A stretch of 64,000 nt of DNA from Sporobolomyces roseus (Eukaryota; Basidiomycota; Microbotryomycetes; Sporidiobolales; Sporidiobolaceae), in the NCBI GenBank assembly GCA_016617785.1, contig JADILM010000005.1, positions 1,054,001 through 1,118,000 on the forward strand, written 5' to 3'. How positions within the stretch are numbered: position 1 is the first letter of the stretch; every line of letters begins with the position of its first letter. The translations under genes were made by a program, and so were the position numbers. The notes beneath the pieces were generated by a model. It was not told the DNA's origin. It worked only from the letters and a program-made list of their open reading frames with translations, and made no database searches. Below are positions 1 through 11,731 of the stretch, in pieces.

Positions 1-3000
1 CCCTCCTCATGAGATTCCCTCGATGCTCGCAACATTCCTTCCTCGCCTCTCTCCTACACTCAATTCCGTTCTCGCCACTCAAGCTTTCTGCACTCATTTC
101 CTCCCGACCTCTCATCCTCAATACTATCTCCCTGCAATCTTCAAGCTCTGGAGCGCATTCAACTCCGACATTTACGACGAGCAATTCCTTGATTTCGCCG
201 AGCGACTCTCTTTTCAACATCTCGATCCTCGAATCTCTCATCCAGATATCATTCAAGAGTTGAGGGAGATCATACAGGAGAAGGGAGAGTATGTTGATTT
301 GGCGGACAAACATCCGAAACTCGAGGATCTGCTCAAGGACCCGAGGTACGATGGCGCAGGGAAGGCGTCCAATGAGGGAGCGAGAACACCAGGGGGAAGT
401 GCGGCTGTACCGAAATGGAAGGGAATCAGGAAGGAAGTAGGTATCTTTACGGATCAACAATTCGCTTTCATTATGACTAAATGTCTTCGAACTATGGGTA
501 AAACCAACTCGCTTCTTCGATCTCACTTTACTTTCGAGCTGACATACAACTCTGATAGGTGTACCGGTTGGAGGAGGAACTAAAGCTGGAGCTCAAGGCG
601 TCGCAGCGACAGATTTTGCCGTTTCCGACAGCAGCGCGACTGGTGTAGCTCTCACGATGAAGCGACCAGCCGAGAAGCTTAGCTCTTTCGCAGCAATCAT
701 CGTCTACTCCATGGCGAACGATGCGAATCCCTCCGGATCGACTCCTTTCGGATCCAAAGTACCGAGTCGAGCTGGATCTCCAGGTCCAGGATCAAAGTCG
801 AACTCGCACGGTCTACTAGGAGTCGCTACTGCCAACCTTACGAAAGTCAAGAAGGAGCGAACGTTCCTCGCAGGATCGAAAGCGCTCGACGCTCTTGCGA
901 AACTCATTCAAGCTACCGAGAGTTTCTTCCATCCTAGCAACTACGGTCGATGGGCTCCTATGCTCGTAAGTCCTTGTCCCTATCTGCTTCATATACGCTA
1001 GAATGCTGACCTGAATCTGGCTCGCAGGGTCGATTCCTTCAAAACGTGACTTGGGAATTCTTGAAACGATGGAGAGAAGAGGAGAGGACCGACTGCAAGA
1101 CCCCCTTCGAATGGCGACTCACTCTCGAGATCCGTCGTGAATTCGTCAAGACGATGCGAACTGTCGCACTCCTATCAATGTTCTCTCGAGATCCGATCAC
1201 TATCGCCAACGCTCAATCCGCTCTCAAAACGATGGGACAACTCGAACCTGATCTTATCTTTCCTCCACTTCTTGAACGCGCTTACCCTGCTCTCGAGACG
1301 CTTACCGAGGTGAGTCCACTGGTTATCCTTCTCACTATCTGCTTCTCTGACACTGATCATTTGCACACTCTCCCTCAGACCCATCGTACTACTGCTGCTA
1401 TCACCGCACTATCGACCGTCTCGCCGATTCTCGTCTCTCGCAACATCTACGCTTCCGGTGCAAAGCATCTCCTTCCTCTCCTCGAACTCTGCCTACCCGG
1501 TCTCGACGTCAACGATCCAATCAAGACGATGTCGACAGGTATCTTCGTCCTTCAAGCCTGTTCACAAGTCGTCATCGACGATCTCACTCGTCCTGAAGTT
1601 CAACCAACGTCGCCTCGAAACGACGAGAGCGGCGCTGTCGGAGGTACCTCGACTCCGATGACTCTCGACTACAATGGCGAAGAGCGCAGCAATCTCAAGC
1701 GTGTTCACAGTCACGCTCGAGTCCCTTCGATCGAATTGGATGCTGGCGAAACCGAGAATGGAGATGGAGTACCCAAATTGAGTCGCGAGGAGGAGGACGA
1801 TGAAGTGAGAACGATGACCGCTGGATTCCCAGATTGGGTCTCTAGCTTCTTCCGAGGCGTCTTGGCTGTGTTCGATGCTCTCCCTGAGCCAGGGAAGGGG
1901 AACAAGAGTGGTGGAAAGATGGAGGATTCGATGACTCAAACTCTCACCGTTCGTGAAGCTCTCTCTTTGCATTCTCTTTTCGCTCGCTTACCCTTTGATG
2001 ACAACCCTAGGCTGCGTGCGACTTCCTCTGTAGTCAACTCTCTGATCCACTCTTCGACCTCGCTCTCGATATCGTTCATCGGGAGGTAACTTCGAACGTT
2101 CGCTCAAACTCTGCTCGAGTCGTCTCCCAACTCGTCTCGTGTTTCGCTCGAGCCAACGCAAAAAAGACCCTCGCCAAATTCTTCAAACTTTGTGATCTCA
2201 ACATTCGTCTCGAAGTCGAAGGAGGAGCGGGAAGCACGAGAACTACAACGACGAACGTTCCGATCGAGAGTGATACTACGCTCCATTGGTGGATTGGATT
2301 ACTCACTGGAGCAGTAACGAACTCTGGAGAAGAGGTGAGCTATGAGCGTATCCTCCCTCATTCGCGTGGTCGCTGACGCTTTCCCTTCTTCAAACACAGA
2401 TTCTGCGTTACAAGACAGAGCTTCTTTCACTTCTCCATTTCCTCGTCGAAAACTGCAAGAGCGAAAGAAGTTACACCACTTCTGCGAAGATCCTCGCTCT
2501 CGCTTGCAACACGCTCAGCAATACTTGGATTCGAGATTACAGATCGGTCAACGCTGAAGAATGGAGAAGCGAGAGTGAGTCTAGGATGGACCTCCTCAGC
2601 CTAGCCGAATCAGTGTGCTGATCGTATTTCCTGGCTGCACAGCTTTCAAACAGCGACATCACGAGAAATGGGGAAAGCTCTTCCAAGCGAAAGATGTCAA
2701 GGTTGAATGGCACGTCGCAACCCCTCAAGAGATCGACTTCACTCTCGAACTCCTTCGCGAGCTAGTCGTTCCCGCCCTCGATAGTCTCGACAGTCTCCTC
2801 GATCAAGCTCAAGAAGAGAAAGGCAGGAGTAAAGAGTGGACAAACGATTTCTGTCGTGTGAGCCTTTTCGTTACCTTCAGCGCTCTCACCTCGCAAGCTT
2901 ATCCTGATGCCGAGGTCACAGTACTGCAACGTCGTCCGATCTGCTCTCGCCGGTATCTCTTCCTTGGCTCTCTTCGGTCCACCTCAAGAACTTGGTCTCG

Positions 3001-6000
3001 TAGCAAGTGATGCTGGGTACGCTCTTCCTTCGATCTCTTCACCCTAATGAGTGCTCATCGTATCCGTCTCTTGTGTTCAGCGACGAAGTTCCGGAATTCA
3101 TCGACCATCTCCCGGCTTGCACCGTCGATATCGCTCTTCAAGATCCGAACGACCCTCGCTACCAATTCGTTCTCGGTCTCCGTACTCGAGCGGGAGAGCT
3201 CTTCCATCGGGGAGTACAAACTTTGAAGGCTACAGCCGGTCAAGAATCTTCGATCGATGCCGTCAAGATGCTCATTTCGTCTATTCGTGTTCTCGAACTC
3301 GACTATCCATGCGACCACAACCACTACGGAGCCGTCAAGAAGTCCTACGAGTTTGCTCTCAACATTTCTCGCACAACTCGCAATCAACGAGAATTCCCCC
3401 GATTCGTCTGGGTTCGACGAGCGAGTCTCTATCAAGCTTCGAGGATGAGGCTCAACAGTTTCTATCGCAAACGCTCGAAGCTCGATGATCTCCTCATTCA
3501 AGATCTCTGCGACTTGTCACTCAGCGTGTACTTGCAAGTTCGTCGATCAGCGCAACGAGGACTCGACTCGATGAGTAAGTCGCTCCTTCTCTTCTCTATC
3601 CCTCTTCGTTCCCGACGGTAGCTAAACCTAGACATCGATGCACTACAGTCCACTTCTTCGACGGTACTCGTTCCTTGATTTACGATCGTCTATTCGACGC
3701 TCTGAAGCGTGAGTTGCTGATCGATTATTGTTCTCGAAACCCATAGAAGCTCATCTTTCTCCTCACTCCTCTAGCTGGAACCGATCACGATGTTATGAAG
3801 GGAGCTCTCTACGTTCTCGGAGGCAAGGCTACGCAAAACCTCGCGATTCTAGATTGGCGATTCGGACCTCGATATCTTCACTGGATCCTCCAATGTTCTC
3901 ATCAAGAGCGTCCTTCGGTTCAGAACCTCATCAAGACTATCACTCACGACTTCATCATTCGTATCGCCGAACCCTCCACCCTGAAAGCTACGGTCGAATC
4001 GGAAGATCTGAATCGAAGTGCGCAAGAACTCGAGACGATGATCTCGGTCGGTAAAGATGAAGCATTGTTAGCGAAAGTATCTGCGAAGTCTCAACAACGA
4101 ATCGAGCAGAAGAACAAGGCCTATGATGAGCTTGTAAGCACTCTTCCTCTCTTCACTGTCAGGGTCCGAAGCTTATCTTGGTTTCGTATAGCTCCCACAA
4201 CTCTTATCGGTAGCTCAAGACCCTTCGACTCATTGGCGGTACAGTCTTCTCGCAACTCGTCTCCTTCGAGTCTTGATTCGTCGTGATCAGCCTCAGCAAC
4301 CGGATGTCGCCGCTTACATGGCTCGACAACTCATCTCTGAACTTCCGAATCAACGAACTCATGCGATGCTAGCGTACGTTCCAGCTCTCTCTCGCAGCCC
4401 GTGAAACACGAAACTGATCTTCTTCTTCCGCACAGAATGTCCAAGATGCTTCATTTCATCAAACTCCGAACGATGTCAGGAGGTTCAGCCGAGAAACTCC
4501 TTCTTCAACAAACTTCGAATCCCTTACGTCGCAAAGTCGATCTGCCCAATCCTCTCCCAGCAAACTTCACTGAAGATTTCATCACTTCCTTCTCCGAACC
4601 TCTCACGCAACAAACTCGTTTGATGGACAAGCAAAACACTGGATGGTTAGTTTGGGGAGATTCACTCGAATACTACGTCGTTCCCGATGAAGATGCTCCA
4701 CCGATAGAGTGGGATGCGAGCTCGTCCGAAACAATTGAGGGATTGAGGGAGATCATTGTTCAAGCGAGTTGGTGGGAAACTTTCATCAAACACCTCGCGA
4801 TGGAAAAGACTGTCGATGTATGCCTTCTCGTTTCTTTCGTCCTGCACGCAGCTCGCTGATCTTTTCAGCTCGTCTCGCAGTACCTCGCCGCCGACGCGAT
4901 CACCATTGTCAAGTCAATCTTCCAAGTTTTCGAAGATGCTCCTTGCGAGTTCGTTCTCCCTGCTCTCGCTGAACTCGTTGCCGACAAAGAGGATCGACAC
5001 AAGCAACGAGCTGCCGGTGAACTGATCGGAGGTGAGTATCCTATGTTTCCTTTGACTGTCCGAATCATTACTGATCGTCTTTTCCCTATTCTTCAGGAAT
5101 GGTTCGAGGTAGCAAACACTGGCCACTGAAGAAGCAGAACATTGTTTGGGATTGGCTCACTCTTCGCTTGCCTGCAATCTTCGAAGGTATCACTCCGGAG
5201 ACGCAAGTCGCTTGGGAGATGTGTGCTGAATGTAGATCGACCTTTCAATTCCCCTCAACAAGCTTTAGCTGACATATCCTTACTCGTCTAGACATCCTCA
5301 ACGCTCGCGACCCTCGCCGCAATCAGCCTCTCGTCGATTACCTCACTTCACTTTCGATCGATGAAGATTCTTCTGAAGCTTTCAATGTCGCGAAGAAACA
5401 AGATCGTGCGTTCTTGATACTTCGCTCTCCGGATTGTATCTCAAACTGACTAGTTCTCTTGCTACAGTCGTTGGAACGGCGTTGAAAGCGCTTGGTTGGC
5501 ATTTCTCGCCTTGGGCATCGAAGTTCATCGAGGTTCGTTTTTCTTGATGCCTTCGTCGCTGAACAAGGGTTGACACTAGATGGTCCCTCGACAGATGTAC
5601 TCGGACAATATCGCTCATCAGTACCAAGAGGTTCGATCAGCAACAGCGGACAACCTTCGAAGCCTTTGCGAACTTCGTCTTCACCCTTCGTACGGTTCCG
5701 TCGAGCAGCTCCTTCGCGACTCGCACGCCACCGAAAACACCACGAAGGATCTTCTCGAGGTCGATCAAGCTTACGTCGCTCGTATTGAAGCTTTCGGAAA
5801 GCAGCTCGCTGAATGGAGAGCGATTCGCAAACCTGCTGCCGAATCATCTCAAATCTACGACCGAGCTTCAATGACCAGTGAGAAATCATATTTCTCCTAC
5901 CGTATACTGGCGAGCTGAACTGATTGAGCCCTTCGTCGCAGTCTTGACCTGGATTTGGGGAAGTATCAGCGACACTCGAGTTTCGACGGCTTTCCCCTTC

Positions 6001-7051
6001 ATCACGAAATTGCTCCCAGAGTTCTTCCGTATGCAAGAGAGTACCGACAATCCCGTAAGCTCACCGTTCTGCTCCCGAAACTTCTTATTCCGCAGAGACT
6101 GACTTTGGTTCGTTCATCGCAGGAATTGAGTCGCACTGCTGCTCGCGTTCTCCTCGCCGCTTCCGCTTTACAATTCCCTCAACACATGGCGAAACAACTC
6201 ATGAAGCAATTCATTGCGCTCCTCAAAGAATCGTCAAGTTGGCGAGTTCGACTCGATGTTCTTCTTCCCGTGCAAAGTACGGTTCTACGCCTTTCAATTC
6301 TTCGAAATAGTCGCTGATTCGGACCTATGTTACAGTTTTCTACTATCATCACCTCTACCTCCTCGACGACGATCTCATTGCTGAACTGATGGATCAACTT
6401 TGCGACTTGCTTCGAGATCCAAAGGTGCGCTTCTCGGCGACACCGTCTCTTCCGACATTTGCTGACGGATTCTCGCTTTACAGATCGAAGTCCGTGAAGC
6501 CGCTGCGTCGACCTTGTCGGGTATCGTTCGTTGCTCGCAAAGAAGCGCTATCGTCTCCCTTTCAAACCGATTCCTTGCCGTCCTTCGTTCAACCAAGATC
6601 CCCAAACGTCGAGACGCCAACGGTAATGAGGTCGCCGGATATCAAGCAGCACTGGTCGCAGCTCGTGAGTCCAGATCTTCGCGAATCATGCCACCAAGCT
6701 GACTGATTCCCGAGCTCGTCATCACAGATTCTGCGGTCCTCGGTGTCAGCTCTCTCATCAAAGCCTTCCCTTACGAAGTTCCTCCCTTCATTCCCAGCAT
6801 CATGATCGAAACCATGTCAAAACACGCTACCTCTCCTCCTCCTCTCTCGACTACCGTTCGCGCTACTCTCGCCGATTTCAAGCGTACTCATCAAGACGGA
6901 TGGGAGACTGATCAAAAAGCTTTCACGACTGAACAACTCGCAGACTTGCATGATCTTCTAACTGGTTCCTCGTATTGTAAGCTACTTCATCTTTCGTTGC
7001 GATGACGACGAAACGAGATTGACTTTTCGATCCTGTTTCGCAGATGCTTGA
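1..7051 (+). CDS. BLM10: Proteasome activator Blm10/PA200 (PSME4), 5' end missing
   Basis: Large HEAT-repeat protein that caps the 20S proteasome and opens its gate. The reading frame is open from base 2, so the N-terminal part lies outside the window. Seen: the conserved blocks MTKCLRTMG+VPVGGG, ATESFFHPSNYGRW, LTWEFLKRW-like NVTWEFLKRWREEE, QLSDPLFDLALDIV and AKKTLAKFF, all in PA200 order. About twenty short introns interrupt it (for example 498-558, 966-1027, 1310-1378, 1949-2010, 2335-2399, 2575-2642). The intron at 1949-2010 uses a GTTCGT donor and is needed to restore the QLSDPLFD frame. The last intron (6977-7043) joins TCG-TAT-T to AT-GCT-TGA, giving the ending Ser-Tyr-Tyr-Ala-stop, the HbYX-type tail by which Blm10 docks into the 20S alpha ring. 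Family identity is firm; individual middle exon borders were not all resolved. Confidence 0.93.
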
Positions 7052-7431
7052 TACCTTTTCCTCTCTAGTTGCAACCCCTCGCATACCTTTCTCCATGTCT
7101 TGCCGTATCTCTCTATCCCGTCGTCGTCGCTGTAGTCTCGTTGTGTTTGTAGATACGTCTGTTTTGCACATAAATTCTCTCGCTCCTTTCGCAAATTTAC
7201 AAGTTTTCGACTTTGACTTTGAGAGGTTCGACGCGTCTCTAATTGCTCTACAATCACCTCTACTGTATTCTATGGCTGTTTGAATACTGGGTTTCGAAGG
7301 ATTCGGAAAATTCGTCGCGTTGGTTTCTGCGCGCCTCCAAGTCCGAAAAATAAACAAAAAATCCTCGAGGGTTGCCAACCGCTCAATCCTCCTCTCCCGC
7401 CGACTTCGACACTCACACAAGATACTCAAGC
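7052..7431. other. Intergenic, BLM10 3' end and promoter of FHA gene
   Basis: No gene seen. The part after 7300 is the likely promoter and 5' leader of the downstream FHA gene. A TTG-started reading frame begins at 7372 but the first in-frame ATG is 7432. Confidence 0.5.
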
Positions 7432-8945
7432 ATGCTATCAGACGTCACGAACCAGTACAAGGCCTCGCTCGCCTCTCCTACAGCTCCCTCGAAGCGCCAA
7501 ACTGATCAAACAACAAACATTCACTCATCTCATAAACAACTCTGTAAGCCTTGCCCAACTCTCTCAGTATGGTCTGGGTGCTCATTGGAGGCGTACTGTA
7601 CAGCTTCGTCGTCCTCTCCTCCTCGAACCAGTGCCTCGTCGCCATTCTTCTCAAACACTCGACTCGATGCATTCCACGCTTCTTCCTCTCCCGCTCCTAC
7701 TGGCAAACTCTTATCCAGTCCTACGGAACGATCAAACATCCTCAACTCGCTCCCACCTTCTTCCCCTTCATTCGAATTATCCTCCTCGACCGCTCTCGAA
7801 CTCGCTTCGGACCCTGCGCTAGACTCCATCACCGCCCAGTCAGAACCACTTCAACTCCATCTTGAACGTGGTACCGTCCTCTACTTTGGCCGTAAAGCGA
7901 AGAAAGCGATTCCTCGTACTCAATCGCCAGGATTCGATCCCGTCGAAAGAGCTCTTCCTATCCTCCTCCCTAAATCGGCAAAGAACGCATCTCGTATTCA
8001 TTGCTCGGCGAGGATCGTCAACGACAAGAAGGCGCAAGCTGTAGGGAAAGTGACGATGGAAGTGAGAGTGACTGGACAAAACGGAATGAGAATCGATGGG
8101 AAATTGTGGAAGGCGGGAAGTCTCGCGAGGTTGACGGTTGAAGCTGGAAGGGAACTCGAATTGGCATTCTGGGGATGGGATGCAAAAGTTATCGTCGCGG
8201 AATCTGAGAAGGGCAAGAAGAGAAAGGAGGAATCGACGAGTCGACCGCGAGCAGCAAGTCCCGCTTCGAGTTCAATCAACTCGCTCAACAACGGTGATGA
8301 GGAGATCGAACGACCCAAACCCTCGAAACGCCCACGACAAGCTTCCCCGACTCTTTCGTCCAACTCGCTCTCCTCTCCTGAATCCGATTCCTCTTCTTCT
8401 TCCCTTTCCATCATCGCTCAGCGTGCCAGGTCTCTCGCTTCCGATGCTTCCCTCGACCTTCCAGGACTCCTCGCTTCGACCATCGTATTCCACCCTCGTT
8501 CGACAGTCGGAGTCGACGAACTCGTTCGAGCTCTTCTTAAAGAATCAGGTCAAGGCATGTGGCAAGTCCTCAGCGACGACCGAAATGAAGTCGAACGATT
8601 GAAGGAGACCGCACGTGGAGAAGAGGATGCAGTAGAAGCGTGGATTCCCGTTTGCCAGGAGGTCTTGAGGAAGGAAAGGATGTTTGGAATGATCGATAAC
8701 ACAGGTCTCAAGGTGAGTTCTCTTCGTTTCCCTTTTAGAGACTTGATGTACTGACGCTCTCACTGTTGTTGTAGGATGCCGCTGGTCGCCCTCTCCCTCC
8801 TTATTTCTTCTACAAACCCGATCTCGATTCTTCCCCCTCCCGCGTCGAAGCCCTCGAACCTTTTGTCAAGCGAGTACGAGGTGCGAGGACCTCGAAGCCC
8901 GTCCGATACTTCTGGGCGAAACCCTCTTTGAAGAAGAATAAGTAG
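7432..8945 (+). CDS. FHA-domain protein, Tos4/Plm2-like
   Basis: Nuclear phosphothreonine-binding protein of the type that controls G1/S transcription and checkpoint response in yeasts. Start is the ATG at 7432. Exon 1 runs to 8712, intron 8713-8774, exon 2 8775-8945 (483 codons if no other intron). A possible 60-nt intron at 7544-7603 is in frame, so it would only remove 20 residues; it lacks a clear branch site. Seen: a Ser-rich N-terminus, an FHA core (LYFGRKAKK, SRIHCSARIV, NGMRIDGKLW), a charged nuclear-type linker, and a C-terminal block with FGMIDNTGLKDAAGRPLPPY, a FFYKPDLD stretch and RYFWAKPSLKK. As I recall, that C-terminal block accompanies the FHA domain in fungal Tos4-like proteins. 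The FHA call is strong; orthology to Tos4 is an inference. Confidence 0.75.
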
Positions 8946-9107
8946 TTTCGTTGTCGATACCGTTAAATACCTGTATCATTCACCTCTTATTCGTTCGTGT
9001 ATTCACAAGCATGGTTCGACGCGTCCCTTTCACTCGCGTTTGCACTGGCTGATGAGAGGCTGTGAGTAAAGGAGATGATATGAAGTGTCTGTTTCTTATG
9101 ACTCAAG

Positions 9108-11336
9108 CTACAAATAAGGATCTTTTCTAAAGACTCCTCCCTGTTCTCTCTCTGACATCGGCGGCGAAGGTGGAGGAGTATATTCAATCTTCTCGGTTCT
9201 CACGAGATGAGGAGAAAGTTCCACGGGCAATGTAGTCCACACCTCTTCTACTCCATTCTCGAGACTCGAGGCGTTCGCTTGTTCTTGAGCGACCTTCGGC
9301 GATAGCGGAATCATTGATGACCTCCTCCTCCTGGCCGGTGAAGGTGGAGTAGGGATCGGAGAAGGATGAGTCAAACTTTCCGAGAATGCAGATCGTTTGA
9401 TTTCCTTCTCTCCAGGTTGAGGGGTTGGGGGATGTCTCGCAGCGAGGGGTGAGGAAGGGAAAGAATTCGTGTTGGATGCGTCGAGCCATAGTGCCTCGTC
9501 TGAACCGACAGACGAGTTTGTCGAGTTTTGGGAAAGACGTTTTTGGGCTTTCGAAGTTGGAGGTCGAAGGGTTGCGGGCGAGGCGAATTGAGAGGTAGGC
9601 TGTGAAGTAGGCGAAACGTCGACGGCAGTAGAGGGAAGAAGGAAAGTCGTAGTAGTGGTGGTGGGAGGGGTCGAGAACGAAGGAACGAATTCATCGTAAC
9701 TTCCTCCCAGGAGTGTCGAGAACCCTTTACTTTTCGTCCGATCGATAATCAACAACTCATCGTCATCGCTATCGTTCTTTCCCTCATCCTGAGCCTTAGC
9801 ATCCCTCATCCCTAATCCAATCCCGCTTTCACTCGCACCATTCCCTAAGAAACTCCTATTCGAACTCTTTCTCCGTCTCCGCTCTGATCCAAACCCATCC
9901 CCTTCCCCTTCATCCAGATCATAACATCCGAGCTTCTCCATCGATGAAACACTCAACCCAATATTCTTTTTCCTCTTCCAAGACAACAACTCTTCTTCCG
10001 TCAACTCCTCCCGTTCGTTCTCTCCAACTCCAACGCCTCCTGATCCTGCTCGATGACGCGAATCACAGGAGGACAGGGTGGATTGTGGGTTTCGGATCAT
10101 GAGGGACGTGATTGCTTTCATGGCGGTTTCTCCCAAGGAAGGTTTCTTTCGTAATCGAGGTGGAGTTGGGTTTGGGGTGAGAGACGACGAGGTAGAGGTA
10201 CTGAGAGATCTGGAATGGTTTTGCGAGTTGATCGAGTTGGCGGAATGAGAAGGGGACAGGGATGGTCGAGCGGTGGCAGGGGAGGAGATAGAGTAGGTAG
10301 AGTGACGTTGAGGTGTGGATGGACGGAAGAGATGAGCTTGAAGGGGAGGTGAAGGAGGTGAAACGGCCGAGATACAGGACAAAGAAGATTGAGGACGAGG
10401 TCGGTTCGAAATGATCGATCCTTGTCTAGACCTCGAAGCTATACTCGCACCATCATCCCCTTCGACCTGACTTCGTTTCGACAAGATCGAGGCCGCTGTA
10501 GATCCTCCTCCGCCAAGTACTGAGGGAGATAGGGACCAAATCGATAGATTCTTCCCACTCCTCGTTCGCTCCTTTTTCTTACTCAGTCCGTCTGCTTTCG
10601 TAGAGGACGAGGAAGGCGTCACTGGTCGTGAAGGCGCTTTTCCGACGTGATCTGAGTCGCCCCGAGTCGCTGGTGAGATGGGCAGCGAACTTTCTAGTAT
10701 CGACATTCTGTTTCGAGTTGCTGGAGTTGAGGGTGCACGCTTCGCGCTAGATGAGGATGGTGGTGACGAGTGAGAGTCGGAGTTAGGTATGAGAGTACGA
10801 TTTGAAGAGGAAGTGGTCGTTCTTGAGCGGGTCGAATAGGAAGAAGGGGATGCGAATGATGAGGTTGATGTAGATTGATGAGGAGCAGCTTCGTCGGTCG
10901 TAACATTGACCTTGTTAGATGAGGAAGAGCGGAAGAACGACTTGAGTTTCGAGGCAGGGGAAGAAGGAATTTGCGAAACGGGTCGATTTTGAGGCGAATT
11001 GAGATCTGCCAATGTCCGCTCGTATCAGCTTGAGACATTACAGGTCGATCTGATAGAGATTGACTGCTGACCTCTTGCGTAGATGCTGTCTCTGGACATT
11101 CCAATTCTCGAAGTACTCGCCTCCCTCTCCCTTTCTCTCCTTCCATCTTGCTCCTTTGCACTCATACTCCCTCTCTCACTAACTCCATAACCCGAATAAC
11201 TAGATGCAGGTCTTTGAACTCTCGGTGGAGTAAGAGGTACGTTTGAAGTTGAATAAGAAGTCGAGGAGGTGGAGCCGCGATGAGGATGAGGAGGTAAGGA
11301 AGGGAACGTTTGATCTATCAGTTGATCTATCCCCAT
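9108..11336 (-). CDS. Ser-rich, mostly disordered protein of unknown function
   Basis: I do not recognise this gene. Exon 1 is 11336-11072 (begins MGIDQLIDQTF), intron 11071-11006, exon 2 11005-9108; the sum is 2163 nt, 720 residues in frame. The start was chosen because a good intron acceptor with a CTGAC branch lies just upstream of the ATG (rev. strand, about 11350-11395), which suggests a 5' UTR intron. Seen: long runs rich in Ser, Pro and Thr, many SP and RxxS-like sites, the short ordered stretch KRKKNIGLSVSSMEKLGCYD, and SKGFSTLLGGSYDEFVP. This pattern fits a heavily phosphorylated scaffold or regulator, but no domain is visible. It converges with the FHA gene, 162 bp apart. Confidence 0.6.
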
Positions 11337-11731
11337 TCTCTCTCTTCTAGCTGTTTGGGAAGGAGGGAAGGTAGTCAGTGCGAGGGTTGTCAAGAAAGGG
11401 GAAATAGGAGAGCGCAGGAATTGAATCAGATCGAGAACTGAGAGGTAATGGGGAGGAACTCCTGATTCCTGCAAGATGTAAGGTTGAGCTTACAATGTAC
11501 AGTAGTAAACGAAGCAGCGAAATCTGATGTGAGAAAGTCAGAGGAAGAAAGGGCAAGCTAATCCAAAATTGAAACGCAAGGTTCAACGATGATTCATTCT
11601 CGAGTGCTCTCAAATGAATTCATTACACGACGACGAGATCTCTCTTGAACGAACAAAAGGACGACGACGAAAAATGAAAGGCACTCGGATGAATGATTGT
11701 TTACAACAAAAGAAGAGAAAGCAACAAATCG

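Noticed and set aside
7544..7603. 60-nt intron in the FHA gene
   Set aside because: GT and AG are present and the length is in frame, but no branch site is seen and the open frame continues; left as a possibility only.
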